Below the pieces are notes generated by a model. It searched no databases. It saw only the letters and a list, made by a program, of their open reading frames with translations, and had not been told where the DNA came from. From NCBI GenBank assembly GCA_016748015.1, contig JAAOMT010000289.1:321639-385638 (forward strand): a stretch of DNA of 64,000 nucleotides. Direction: 5' to 3'. The translations under genes were made by a program, and so were the position numbers. This stretch comes from Geosiphon pyriformis. Lineage: Eukaryota; Glomeromycota; Glomeromycetes; Archaeosporales; Geosiphonaceae. Every line of letters begins with the position of its first letter. Positions within the stretch are counted from its first letter, which is position 1. This document shows, in pieces, positions 1-9,319 of this stretch.

Positions 1-372
1 TAAGTTAATTCCAATGCAATTGAATGATTGTTTTACTTTGATTGGTCTTAACAGTTTACTGGGTTTTGTTCCTTCTCTTCTCTAACAAGCATCACAATTT
101 TAAACATATTGGATAATGTCTGAATACATTGATGACCAATAATATCTTTTTCTGATTCTTTCCATAATTGCTTCTTTGTAAAAATGTCCTGCTGTTGGAT
201 CCGAGTACATGTTGAATAATATTGTCTCTTTTTCTGGTTTCATAATTACTTTAGTTGGCTGATCTGGATTTCTTTTGTTCTTCTGATAAAGTATATTTTG
301 ATGGTTGATGAAATATTTTGATTGCTGTTTTATGTTGTTTTGTTTCTTTTGAGATAATTTCTCCTTGAACAA
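1..372 (-). pseudogene. Integrase N-terminal zinc-binding region (Gypsy), cut by window edge
   Basis: A 90-codon frame (372 down to 100) ends in a segment with GHFYKEAIMERIRKRYYW, which resembles the H...H part of the HHCC domain preceding retroviral-type integrase cores (consensus GH.G...T...I...YYW). After the tyrosines, the expected C..C pair is degraded. The frame continues towards position 60 and stops. The DDE core would lie left of position 1 and is not visible. The position, directly downstream of RNase H on the minus strand, supports integrase. No intact start or full domain is present. Confidence 0.65.
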
Positions 373-539
373 TTGGGTATTTATATAATATTAGAGTTGT
401 TAGTATTTTTGTATATTCATCTTTTTGTTATATTTTTGGGTTGAAATGTTTTTAGATTTGTCTTATTTGCAACAAACTGTTGGCATTTTTTTTTTTTTCT
501 TTTTTGTAATATATTGTATAATTAAATGGTGAAAGTTTT

Positions 540-860
540 ATTTTCTATCTGGCATAGTGATCATCTCCAAATTTTTGCTTCTGGATTAAAATCAATTTTT
601 TATGATCAGTGTACATATTAAACTTTTGACTCAAGTATTCTTTCCATTTTATAACTGCCCAATAGATAGTTAAGTGTTCTAGTGCTGGAGTTTCATAGTT
701 TTTTTCAGCTGGATTTAAGCTTCTGCTGACATAAGCTACTGGGTGTTCTTGTCCATCTGGTTTTTTCTAAGATAGTACCACTCTCAATGCTTGACCAGAT
801 GCATCTGTTGTAATTATGAATGGCTTGCTATAATCTAAATAGATTAGTACTAGAGCTTAA
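540..860 (-). pseudogene. Gypsy RNase H relic
   Basis: Minus-strand translation of about 840-580 gives TTDASGQAL, then HPVAYVSRSLNPAEKNYE, ALEHLTIYWAVIKW and FNMYTDHKKL. These are the hallmark segments of Ty3/Gypsy RNase H: the TDAS catalytic aspartate, the AYVSR.L...E.NY segment, the E...AVV..W helix with its catalytic glutamate, and the TDH.aL segment. One in-frame TAG interrupts the domain after the first strand. It lies between the reverse transcriptase and the integrase relic, as expected. Confidence 0.85.
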
Positions 861-907
861 ATAAGCTTTCTTTTTAATATATTAAAAGCTTCTTGCTGAA
901 TTTCTGT

Positions 908-1590
908 TCATTTATATCTGGTGTTCTTTGTTTGAAGCTGATGTAATAGCTGAGCCAGTTTGGAAAAATTTTTGATAAAATGGTGGTAGTAACCTGCAAA
1001 TCTTAAAAATGTTTGTAATTCTATCAAGTTGGTGAGTACTAGAAAGTTCTTAACTATCTCAATTTTGTCTGAATTTGTTTTGATTCCATTTTTGCTCATA
1101 ATATGTTCCAAAAACTTGAGTTTTGTTTTTTCAAAGAAATACTTGGTTGCATTTAATTTTAATCTGGCTCTTTTTAGTCTTTCAAATACTTGTTAAAGAT
1201 GGTATAAATAATTATCAAATGTTTTAAAGAACACATTAATGTCATCTAGATATACAACTATTAATTTTCATAGTAATCCAGTATAGACAATTTCCATAAG
1301 CTGTTGAAATATGGCTGAAGCATTTATCAAGCCAAATGACATAACTTTAAATTTAAAATTTCCTTCTCAAGTTGTAAAAACCGTTTTTTTTTGTCTTCTG
1401 GATTCATGGCTACTTGCCAATAACCACTATCTAAGTCTAAAGTTGAAAACCATTTCTTTTCTCCAAAAACATTGAATAGCTCTTGGATCTTTAGTATTGG
1501 GTAGCTATCTCCTTTGGTTACTTTATTCAGTTTTTGATAATCTACACAAAAGCAGATTTTTCCATTTTTCTTATGGACTAGTACCACTGG
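908..1590 (-). pseudogene. Gypsy reverse transcriptase relic
   Basis: The frame 1587-1327 contains VHKKNGKICFCVDYQKLNK and, further on, WFSTLDLDSGYWQVAM, matching RT motifs that precede and include the first catalytic aspartate (DL.SGYWQ). A second block at about 1260-1200 reads VVYLDDINVFF, the YxDD box with both aspartates intact. The frame 1111-908 carries the RT connection region (KIEIVKNF..., FLRFAGYYHHFIKNFS). Stops and frameshifts separate the blocks, so no full polymerase can be made, although the visible catalytic residues are kept. Confidence 0.9.
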
Positions 1591-1887
1591 TGATAACTAT
1601 AGACTTATTGATGACTGAACTAGCCCATTGTCAAGCATTTAATTGATTTCTTAACAAATGATCTCATGGCTGGCTGGTGGTACTCTGTATGCTCTTTGTT
1701 TAATTGGCATTGCATCTCTAGTCTTGATCTAATACTGAATTATGTTAGTTTTGTCAAATTTATTTTTGCTGGCAAAGATGTCATTGAAGTTGTTAAGTAA
1801 CATTTTGAGCTGCATATATTGTAGTGAATCTAGATTTCCCAAGTTCATCTGTTTCAATTGTTTTAATTAGAGCAGATAACATTCTTC

Positions 1888-2673
1888 TCATTTATATATT
1901 GTTTGAGATGTGATATCTACATATCTACACAGTTGTGGAAAGTCTGAAATGGTGTTTGGCAGTTGGTTTTCAATTTCAGTGGTTAAATATCCAATGATAG
2001 TTCCTTTTGGTATTTCAATAGTGTTTCTCATATTGTTGTAAATAAGAATTTTGATGTGACTGTGGTTTTTGGCTGGTATGTGTAGATTAACTAATTCAAT
2101 TTCTCCTGATTCACAAAGTGTTGCTTCTGCTTCAAAAATCTGTACCTGATCCTTTACTTTTCTTTCTATGACTAATATGTACTGGTCATATGGTGAAATG
2201 AAAATTGATTGACAGGTGGAAATAATTTCTCTCTTGTCAGTAATTTTTTTCTCTGCCATATTAACTAATACATCTATTTTACTCATTAATCCGAATCTCT
2301 GTATCTTTTTAGCTGTAATCCTTAATTCTTCTCTGTTTTCCACTAATATTAATTGAAGTATTTTAACCAGAGACAGAAATATTGTCTGTGCTATTTTTTT
2401 GTTTGGCTCTATGATGTAGATCTTTTCTAAGTTATTTTGTAGCATTACAATGATATTTCCCACATATTCTGTATTAATTATTCCTCTTCTGATGTTGATT
2501 CTTTTTTTTGCTAAGCTACTTTTAGATACTAGTTGAGCCATTGTTGTTGCTGGGATTTCTAGTGTTACTTTGAGATCAATGCAGATGTGTGAATGTGGTT
2601 CCAATTTAATGACATCTTTTTCCAGATATCTTAGATCAAACTCTGTATTTGTATCATATACACATTCAGGCAT
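1888..2673 (-). pseudogene. dUTPase-like domain plus linker of the Gypsy polyprotein
   Basis: This 261-codon open stretch lies between protease and RT. Residues of the trimeric dUTPase fold can be followed in order: FDLRYLEKDVIKLEPHSHIC (motif 1), VSKSSLAKK (motif 2, usually RSGLA), RRGIINTEYVGNI (motif 3), YIIEPNKKIAQTIFL (motif 4), and RFGLMSKID where the Gly-rich motif 5 (GFGSTG) is expected. Motif 3 has Asn where active enzymes have the catalytic Asp, and motif 5 has lost its glycines, so the domain here is probably inactive. The remaining C-terminal part (to CRYVDITSQTIY) leads into RT. It is the longest open frame of the element. Confidence 0.75.
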
Positions 2674-2697
2674 AATGCTTTCATTATTATCACTGAA

Positions 2698-3210
2698 CTA
2701 TTTCAATTTCTGCTCCTTGGTGAGATTAGGGAGCATAATGTATTGTTCAGAGTTTGAATCAAAGTTCGAATTATTGTTATTTTCATTGCTATTTTGAACA
2801 GAGCTGGAACTATTGTTTTTATCATTATCATTGTCAGAGTTTGAATTGGGATTGGAAATTAATTCTGATTCTAATGTGCAGCTGCTGATTAGTTCTTCCT
2901 CTTTCAGGATTGTGTAAATCATGCATGGTGGTGGATTGTAAATGAGATTACACTCATTACAATATTGAAAATCACATGAAATCAAACAGTAGTCACATAA
3001 TTGGGTGTTTATTTCTTCCAAGCATTGCTTCTGCTCTTCTCTTATAAGTGTTAAATTCTGATAGTGTTCATGAAACTCTTCTGGACCTGTTTCAATGTCA
3101 AAAAAAACATTTGGGTTTGGAATGAGAACAATGTCAACTGGTTTTGGAGGATTATTTTTGATTTCCAATATTTTACTAGGTGTGGCTCTTTTAACTTTGA
3201 CATTTGCCAT
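2698..3210 (-). pseudogene. Cys-rich and acidic segment of the Gypsy polyprotein
   Basis: A 170-codon frame lies just upstream of the dUTPase frame, separated from it by 24 bases. It contains CDYCLISCDFQYCNEC, several C-x2-C/C-x3-C pairs that look like a small zinc-binding module, followed by an acidic run rich in Asn, Ser and Asp. The C-terminal ...NLTKEQKLK leads towards the dUTPase block, suggesting the two were one polyprotein split by a stop or frameshift. I do not recognise a named family; its place between protease and dUTPase suggests a spacer or adaptor. Confidence 0.55.
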
Positions 3211-3429
3211 CTACCAGAACTCATCCTCATCGTGTGGGTAACCATCCAAATAAGTTATTGCTTAGTGCCAGGCTGCAGTAATAAGAGTGTCATAATTGAC
3301 CCAGTTACTTATAAGGATTGTGTATTGGCACAAAGTGTTGCATATTCTTTTTCGACCAGGAATGTTATTTCACATTTCTTTGTCAAGCAATTGTTCTCCA
3401 CAAGTGAGACATGGTTTGTTATTCCACTT

Positions 3430-3790
3430 GTCTTGTCATTTTGGATAGCCATATCATTCTCTGTGGCATGACTTGCAATAATAGTGGCACTGTGTCAGTT
3501 TTGGACAGCCAGTTATTTTCAACAAAAGCTTGATACTGAATTGCTTCTATTACCAATACCTTAATTAGTATTATGATGCCATTGACTTCAAATGGAAAGT
3601 TATCTATTTAACCAATTGAAGTCTTTATTGTTTCATCAGCTGTAATTATCCTTGTACTGACAGCTTAATCAACTCAGTAACTTAATTGGTCTATAAGTTG
3701 TTATGTAATAATGCTGTCTACTGAACCATTATCTAGGATCAGTTTTATGTCCTGACCATCTATTTTAGCATTAGTGTACATGACAGTGAT
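3430..3790 (-). pseudogene. Retropepsin-like aspartic protease relic
   Basis: Minus-strand translation near 3784-3709 gives ...NAKIDGQDIKLILDNGSVDS. The LILDNGS segment matches the retropepsin active site (D-S/T-G), with Asn in the middle position. Downstream, after a frameshift and stops, frames read TRIITADETIKTSIG, FPFEVNGIIILIKVLV and AIQYQAFVENNWLSK, the flap and C-terminal strands usual for Gypsy proteases ending in G.DWL. The gene is broken by at least one frameshift and two stops. Confidence 0.75.
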
Positions 3791-4390
3791 AGATTTTTAT
3801 TTGAGCATGACTCCACTGATCAATAGTGTTTGCGATGATTCTTTGAATTCAAATGGGAAAATTGCTGCTAGCAATTTATTGTTGGTTATAGTGGCTGGAG
3901 GTATATTGCTGGTAAGTGATTTGTTTTGGTCAAGTTCTTAGTTGTTGGATGAAATGTCTTTTGGAGTAACCAGAAGACTTAAATAGTGTTGGGAATTTAG
4001 GTTTTGGACATATCTAGTCTCCAAATTCCAAGAGCATGTTCCTGATTATTGGATGGAGGAACTAAGAATTGGTTGATGGACAATTATTGCCAATCTCCAG
4101 TTTTGTTGTGTCATTCTTGGCCTTTGTGTTCTGGTTTAAAGTATGTTTTGTGGTGGTGTTTAAATTTGTTGAGGCTAGTATATTACTTGTGGCTGCAGCT
4201 AATAAATAACAAAGTTTGTCAACTAATAAATTGGAGCTTGATATACTGGTGGTTGATAAATTGGCTATTGTATCATTTGGGTGTAATGAGGTGAGTATTG
4301 ATTCTAATTTGGATATTGATTTGGAGTTTAAAACCTGTGATCGGGGTTTCAATATTGATTTTCCGATTATAAGTTCTTATTATATAAATA

Positions 4391-4432
4391 GCAGTCCATT
4401 CTTAAATGGCCTTGTCTATTACAATTGTGACA
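4391..4432 (-). pseudogene. CCHC zinc knuckle of gag
   Basis: Minus-strand translation reads CHNCNRQGHLRMDC, an exact C-x2-C-x4-H-x4-C retroviral-type nucleocapsid knuckle. It lies between the gag core (4996-4745) and the protease, where a nucleocapsid domain belongs. The flanking frame is interrupted, but the knuckle itself keeps all four zinc ligands. Confidence 0.85.
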
Positions 4433-4744
4433 GCTACGCATTTCTTGCTGCCATGGCTGATTGGATGATGATGAAGGATGCACTTGATTTTAGGAGTAAT
4501 TCATGTTTTCAGAATTATTGTATCATTGGGGTGGCTAATAAATTGTGTAATTGTCAGCTAAGTATTTTTCTAATTTTTGATTAATTGAATCACTGAGTTG
4601 TTTCAATTTAGAATCCAGTTCAGATGATCCATTTATCACTAAATTGACAGCTTAAGTATGGTTAACTTCGAGTTCTGTGAATTCAAAATCTCATGCATTG
4701 GTAACTGCATCTTGGAGAGTTTGTGAATATATTGGATATATGTA

Positions 4745-6076
4745 TTAGAAGATGCTATTGTACAGTCCATGGATGAACTGGTTCAGAATCTGTGGTGCTG
4801 TAAAGTAATTTGTGTCAATCACTTGTATTTGACACAAGTTTCTATGAAAGTGTCCTAAATAAGTAGTGACTGCTTTAGTTTTTTCTTGCTTGATAATAGT
4901 GAAAGTATTGGCTAAGCAATTAATACTGTTGTTGTTGTTAAAATATCTTAAAAACTCAAGCTTAAATGCATTGAAATTCTGAGGTTTGTTGACCAAGCTC
5001 TGATATTACGAATTGGCGGTATTCTGGAGGAAGTATAGAATGGCTTGCATGGCTCATGCATCATTTTATCTGTTGGCTGTAATGGCTTTTTCCATATCGT
5101 TCAGCCACACTTGGGCATTGTTTTTCTTACTCATGAATTTTTCGAGTTTTATTATTAGAGCATAGGTCATTAGATCCAAGTTTGGTTGTTGTGGTAGTTG
5201 AAGTGGTAATTGCTAAAGTAGTATTGGCAGCTGTTAAAGTTGTTTAGCAATCAGATCAATTGGTTGTTAATTAATAAAAATTTCTGAAGGTAAGTTTTGC
5301 TAATTAATTAACTCAGGATTTGGATTGTTCTGGGTTTGCTGGGTTTGAATATTTGGAGTTTTAATTTCTGAATTTTCTAGAATCAGATTTTGTTTGCTAA
5401 TTTCTTGATCACTACTTTCTTCTTCTTCAGAGTTAGTTATTTTCCAAGGACTAATGGCTCCAAAATCTGGTTGTAGTAGTGGTAATTAAATTCTTAATGG
5501 CATTGGGGATCACAATTTAAATCCTTTGAAATAATCACCATATGTTCCTAATAACTCTGTTTTTTTTTGTTTACTTTGAAACAGGATTCTGTTCAGTAGT
5601 GTTGTTGTGCTTGCTGTAGCTGCACTTATTATATTAATAATACTTCTGAATATATAGTAATATGATGGATTAGCAGGTGAATCAAATTTTTGTTTCTTCC
5701 AAGTGGATAGTTGGATTTGTTTTGGTGTTCCTGCTGGTGTTTGTAATCTTCCTTTTCTCTTGTTAGCAAAAGTGATAGGAAATTTCTGCTTGGTGTATTT
5801 TTTAATTTCTCTGTTTATTTTTGTAATTAGGAGTGCAAATAAGTAGTTTTGTGGAAGGATAGTGCTTTGGAGTAGTTTACTAAAAAAATTGTTAAAGGTA
5901 AATTCTGGATCTTCTTGGTCTCCCAAATAATATACTATTCTCTTATTAACATAGCAATTGAAAGCTGATTCTGTTGGCCAATTATTATTTGTTAATTTGA
6001 GATGATTGTAATAGTGTTGGAATAAAAATTTTGTGAATCCCAAGTGGTTTGTTCCTGTTTCTTTGGATTCTGCCAC
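4745..6076 (-). pseudogene. Gag region of the Gypsy element
   Basis: Two open stretches remain. The frame 6076-5510 (188 codons, starting MAESKETG) is the likely gag N-terminus; it has no recognisable motif and is basic near its end. The frame 4996-4745 contains FNAFKLEFLRYFNNNN, TYLGHFHRNLCQIQ and APQILNQFIHGL, which match the retrotransposon gag core (a W/F..F...F helix, then Y...F..L, then F..GL). The stretch between them (5000-5510) encodes Gln/Leu-rich material with several stops. The start at 6076 is chosen because the leader and LTR follow directly to the right. Confidence 0.7.
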
Positions 6077-6179
6077 TGTTTCAGATGAGTGTTTGTTGGT
6101 GCTGGTTCTCTGTAAGATTATATCTCACAGAGAGCATCAAATATTACAAGTGATTATTTGGGGTCTTAAAGCAAATAAC

Positions 6180-7000
6180 AAACTCGTAATTTGGTGCTCA
6201 ATTGATATAATAATGTTGAGTTCTGAAGGTTAATTAGATCTGAAGGTTTTGGTTGAGTCTTTTGTATAATAAATAGAGATTCCAATGTAATTTTCTTTAA
6301 ATAGTGTTTTCAGTATCAACCCATGGGTTAAATAATTGTTGTTTATTGCTTTTCAAAATCACAATTCTATCAATTTTTTTTTTGGCATGGTGGCCAGCAA
6401 TCTTCTGGTAAGCTATTCTTAAATCTGAGTGTCTACTCTTATTCCTGAGTCTTTTACCAGTGCTATATCCTGATGTCAGTAATTTAGCACTTTAATCCTT
6501 TAATCAATTAGTACACAACAATAAATAACAAAACAAAAGAAAAGAAAATAAAAGAAAATAAAGAAATAAGCCAAGACAATAAATGTTAGTATCCTGTCAA
6601 TAGTCATAATTAAGAGCTATTATTCTAGTGTAGTTAATTATCAATTACTATCAACATAAAGTTTTAATAGTGGAGAGTATATTTGAGATATAAAATAATT
6701 ATTTATTGATATTTGTGATATATAAGGTTGTTTGGATTAAATCTAAACTAAGAGGTCTCTTTTTTCTGCTTCTAATGCTACTGCTATATATATCTAATTT
6801 AGGTTCTATAAGATTGCTCACATTTTTGAGTGATGTGCTATGATTTCTTGAATAATGCTCATATTGTTAAGCAATGTGCCTTAATTTTCTAATATCACTC
6901 CACATTGTTGAACAATGTGCTGTAATTTCTGATATTGCTCCACATTGCTAAGCAATGTGTTTATATGCTAACTATTACTTTTTTATTAGTCTACTATTTT
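6180..7000 (-). repeat. LTR and leader of the Gypsy element, copy A
   Basis: Non-coding DNA next to the gag start. By eye it aligns with 7020-7790 and with 46675-47480: shared blocks include GGTAAGCTATTCTTAAATCT, the A/T-rich stretch after the CAATTAGTACACAACAA-like block, and the block around ATAATTAAGAGCTATT. A region next to gag that recurs elsewhere fits the 5' LTR of a minus-strand element. I could not fix the LTR ends (no clear TG...CA or target duplication), so both limits are approximate. An array of palindromes lies at its right end. Confidence 0.65.
6819..6959. repeat. Four tandem ~41-bp units with 19-bp palindromes
   Basis: Units begin at 6819, 6860, 6901 and 6941. The last two are perfect 9+1+9 inverted repeats: CACATTGTTGAACAATGTG and CACATTGCTAAGCAATGTG. 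The first two are imperfect versions. Spacing is 40-41 bp, about four helical turns. The array lies inside the LTR-like region and recurs, decayed, in copy B at 7641, 7681 and 7721 (ATTGCTAAGCAAT cores, 40 bp apart). This could be a protein-binding array in the LTR; that role is inference. Confidence 0.8.
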
Positions 7001-7019
7001 CTATATCTGTTTTCTTTAT

Positions 7020-7172
7020 AAGTAACAATGTCTTTTTAATAAGTTATCCTTAAATTTTTATTCTTATTTCTGGATCTTTTACCAAGTTATCTTTGACATC
7101 AAATACTTAGTGCTTAATTTTTTTAATTAATTAACAAACAATAAAACAAAACAAAAGAAAAAAAAATTAATC

Positions 7173-7247
<75 letters not shown>

Positions 7248-7790
7248 TAATAATAAAAAAAAAAAAAAAAAAAGAAGAAATTAATATTTTATTAATAGCC
7301 ATAATCAAAAACTATTGGTTCAATGTAATTAAGTCTTGAATTCTATCAATATAAAGTGTTAATAGTATAGAATTAATTAATATTTCTTAATTAAATAATG
7401 ATAATATGAATTTAAGTAATAATTAATATTTTATTGATATGTAATTTGATTTTACTTTAAGTTATAAAAAACTACTTTTTGAAAAAAGAAGTATTGGATA
7501 ATTAATAGTTTTAATTAATTTGTCTTAATTGATTTTGTTTTTTTTGTTTCTAATATTCTCATTATATATATATAATTTTTATTATATAAGATTTCATATT
7601 TTTTTGAGCAATATGTTCTATTTTCTCTGATAATATGTTTATTGCTAAGCAATATATCATGATTTTTTAACAATGTGCTTATTGCTAAACAGTATGTTAT
7701 AATTTACTAACAATATACTTATTGCTAAGCAATATGTTATAATTTTTTAATATTGTGCTTATTTGTTATATCTTATTCTTTTATTAATTT
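7020..7790 (-). repeat. LTR-like region, copy B (more AT-decayed)
   Basis: This block follows copy A and matches it in order: a GTTATCCTTAAAT block, the ACCAAGTTATCTTTGACATC block, the CAAACAATAAAACAAAAC run, TTTTATTAATAGCCATAATC, then the TATATATAATTTTTATTATA stretch and the palindrome cores at 7641-7735. It is richer in A and T than copy A. It could be a second LTR from a nested or tandem insertion, or a solo LTR. Ends are approximate. Confidence 0.6.
7166..7275. repeat. (AAT)n microsatellite followed by poly-A run
   Basis: More than 20 consecutive AAT/ATA triplets followed by a run of A. It lies in LTR-like copy B where copy A has only a purine-rich stretch, so it expanded after the two copies separated. 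Confidence 0.95.
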
Positions 7791-9270
7791 ATTTTTTTAT
7801 TTGTTTTTCCTACTTTTTTTTTTTCTATGAATAATAATACTTTTTTTTAACATAATATTACTTAAAACAGTTATTAGCTTTACCACAAAGAGATTATTTG
7901 CTTAAGAAAAATTTGCAAAAAAATAACAAGAAAAAATAAAAACTTTTTTTTCAAAATATGCTCTTTAAGAAATTTGGAATATAAGAAAGAAAGAAGTTTT
8001 TTATTAACTTTAAAAAATATTTATAATAAGAAATTTATTTAAAATAATAATTTTATTAATTTTAAAAAAAATTATTTAATTTGTTTATTAGAATTTTTTT
8101 ATATTAATAATAATAAAAATAATTATTTGTATTAATTTGTTAATATTTTTTTTAAAAAATATTTAAAATTTATTATAAATTAAATTTTAAATTGATTACA
8201 ATTAAATTTAAAAAAAAAAACTTATTTACATAAAAATAGACCAAATTTTTAATAATAATATATAATTATTAAATTATATTTAGTTAAAACACAATAATAA
8301 AATATGTAAATAATAAAATTTAATTAAAATATAAACATAATATTAATTTTATTTATAATATTTTAATTGTATTTAATTATATATGTAAATTTTTATAAAA
8401 TTAAGTTATTAATAAAATTTTTTTTAATAAATTAAATAACTAATAATTATATAATTAATAAAATTTAAAATAATAATATAATATTAAATTAAAAAAATTA
8501 TATAATTTTAAGCTTAAATTTTAATTAATAATAATAATATTAAAAATATTTTTGTTTTAAATAATGTTTTTTTAAGTTTTAATAATTATTATATTTAAAA
8601 TTATTATTATTTTGTGTATATGTTTTTAAATATTAAAATTATTGTAATTTTCTAATAATTAATAATGTAATTTTTGCTTGAAAATTTATTTTAAAGGTAT
8701 AATTTCCAAAAATTTTAAACACTGTTTTTTGATAATTTGTTTTTAAATTTAATACCAAAATAAATAATTTTTTGTACTCTTTAATTGCTAAATTAAACAG
8801 TTTTAATGTTAAAAATCTTATTAATTTATGAAATTAAAAAATTTCAAGTTATTTTTTTAAAATTTAGAATTCAATTGTTTATGTGTTAACTCAAAAAAAT
8901 TGATTTTGCAATTGTTAAACTATATCAAAGAAAGATGAATTCAAAAATTTATATATCTTTTGAGGGTTAAAAATTTTGATTTTGCAAAGATTTCAATTGA
9001 TTTGACAAATTTTAATATTTTGACAAATTTTGCTCAAAATATTCAAAACTCAACAAATTTTCAATTATTCCACCTGAATTAAATAATTAATAAGAAATTT
9101 AAAGTGATAATAATAAGGATGTTTGAGGCTCAAATTTCAATTCGTAATAAAATTAGTAATTTATTACTTACCTTTTTAATCGAGTGAAAGAAGAAATCAA
9201 AGGACAATGAGGCGGCCAAAAAAAGTAAGTATTTTTATTTACTTACTTTTTTAAACGGCAACTGATTAGT
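7790..9270. other. AT-rich spacer, no gene seen
   Basis: Almost entirely A and T, with short homopolymer runs and no ORF of interest until about 9100. Towards the right end composition becomes more balanced, and the stretch 9170-9290 (including a GTAAGTATTT donor-like site at about 9225 and a TTGATAG acceptor-like site at about 9284) is probably 5' UTR, perhaps with one intron, of the MRG-GATA gene. Confidence 0.7.
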
Positions 9271-9319
9271 ATTTTTATTGATAGGCATTATTAAGCAAAT
9301 CTTTTCGTCGGTGCGAGAA

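Larger units (their letters stand above)
1..6230 (-). mobile_element. Degenerate Ty3/Gypsy LTR retrotransposon, internal region
   Basis: Read on the minus strand, from high to low coordinates, the order is gag, CCHC knuckle, aspartic protease, Cys-rich/acidic segment, dUTPase-like domain, reverse transcriptase, RNase H, and the zinc-binding start of an integrase that runs off the left edge. RT before RNase H before integrase is the Ty3/Gypsy order. The frame is broken by many stops and frameshifts, so the copy is dead. CpG dinucleotides are scarce across the element compared with the genes further right. The matching leader and LTR lie at about 6180-7000. Each recognisable domain is listed separately. 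Confidence 0.9.

Noticed and set aside
1-6230. Endogenous virus instead of retrotransposon, because of the dUTPase domain
   Set aside because: No envelope-like gene is visible and the pol order is Ty3/Gypsy; the dUTPase alone does not show a viral origin.
6819-6959. Palindrome array as a CRISPR array
   Set aside because: The spacers are nearly identical to one another, the repeats are imperfect, and the context is a fungal LTR; it is a tandem repeat.
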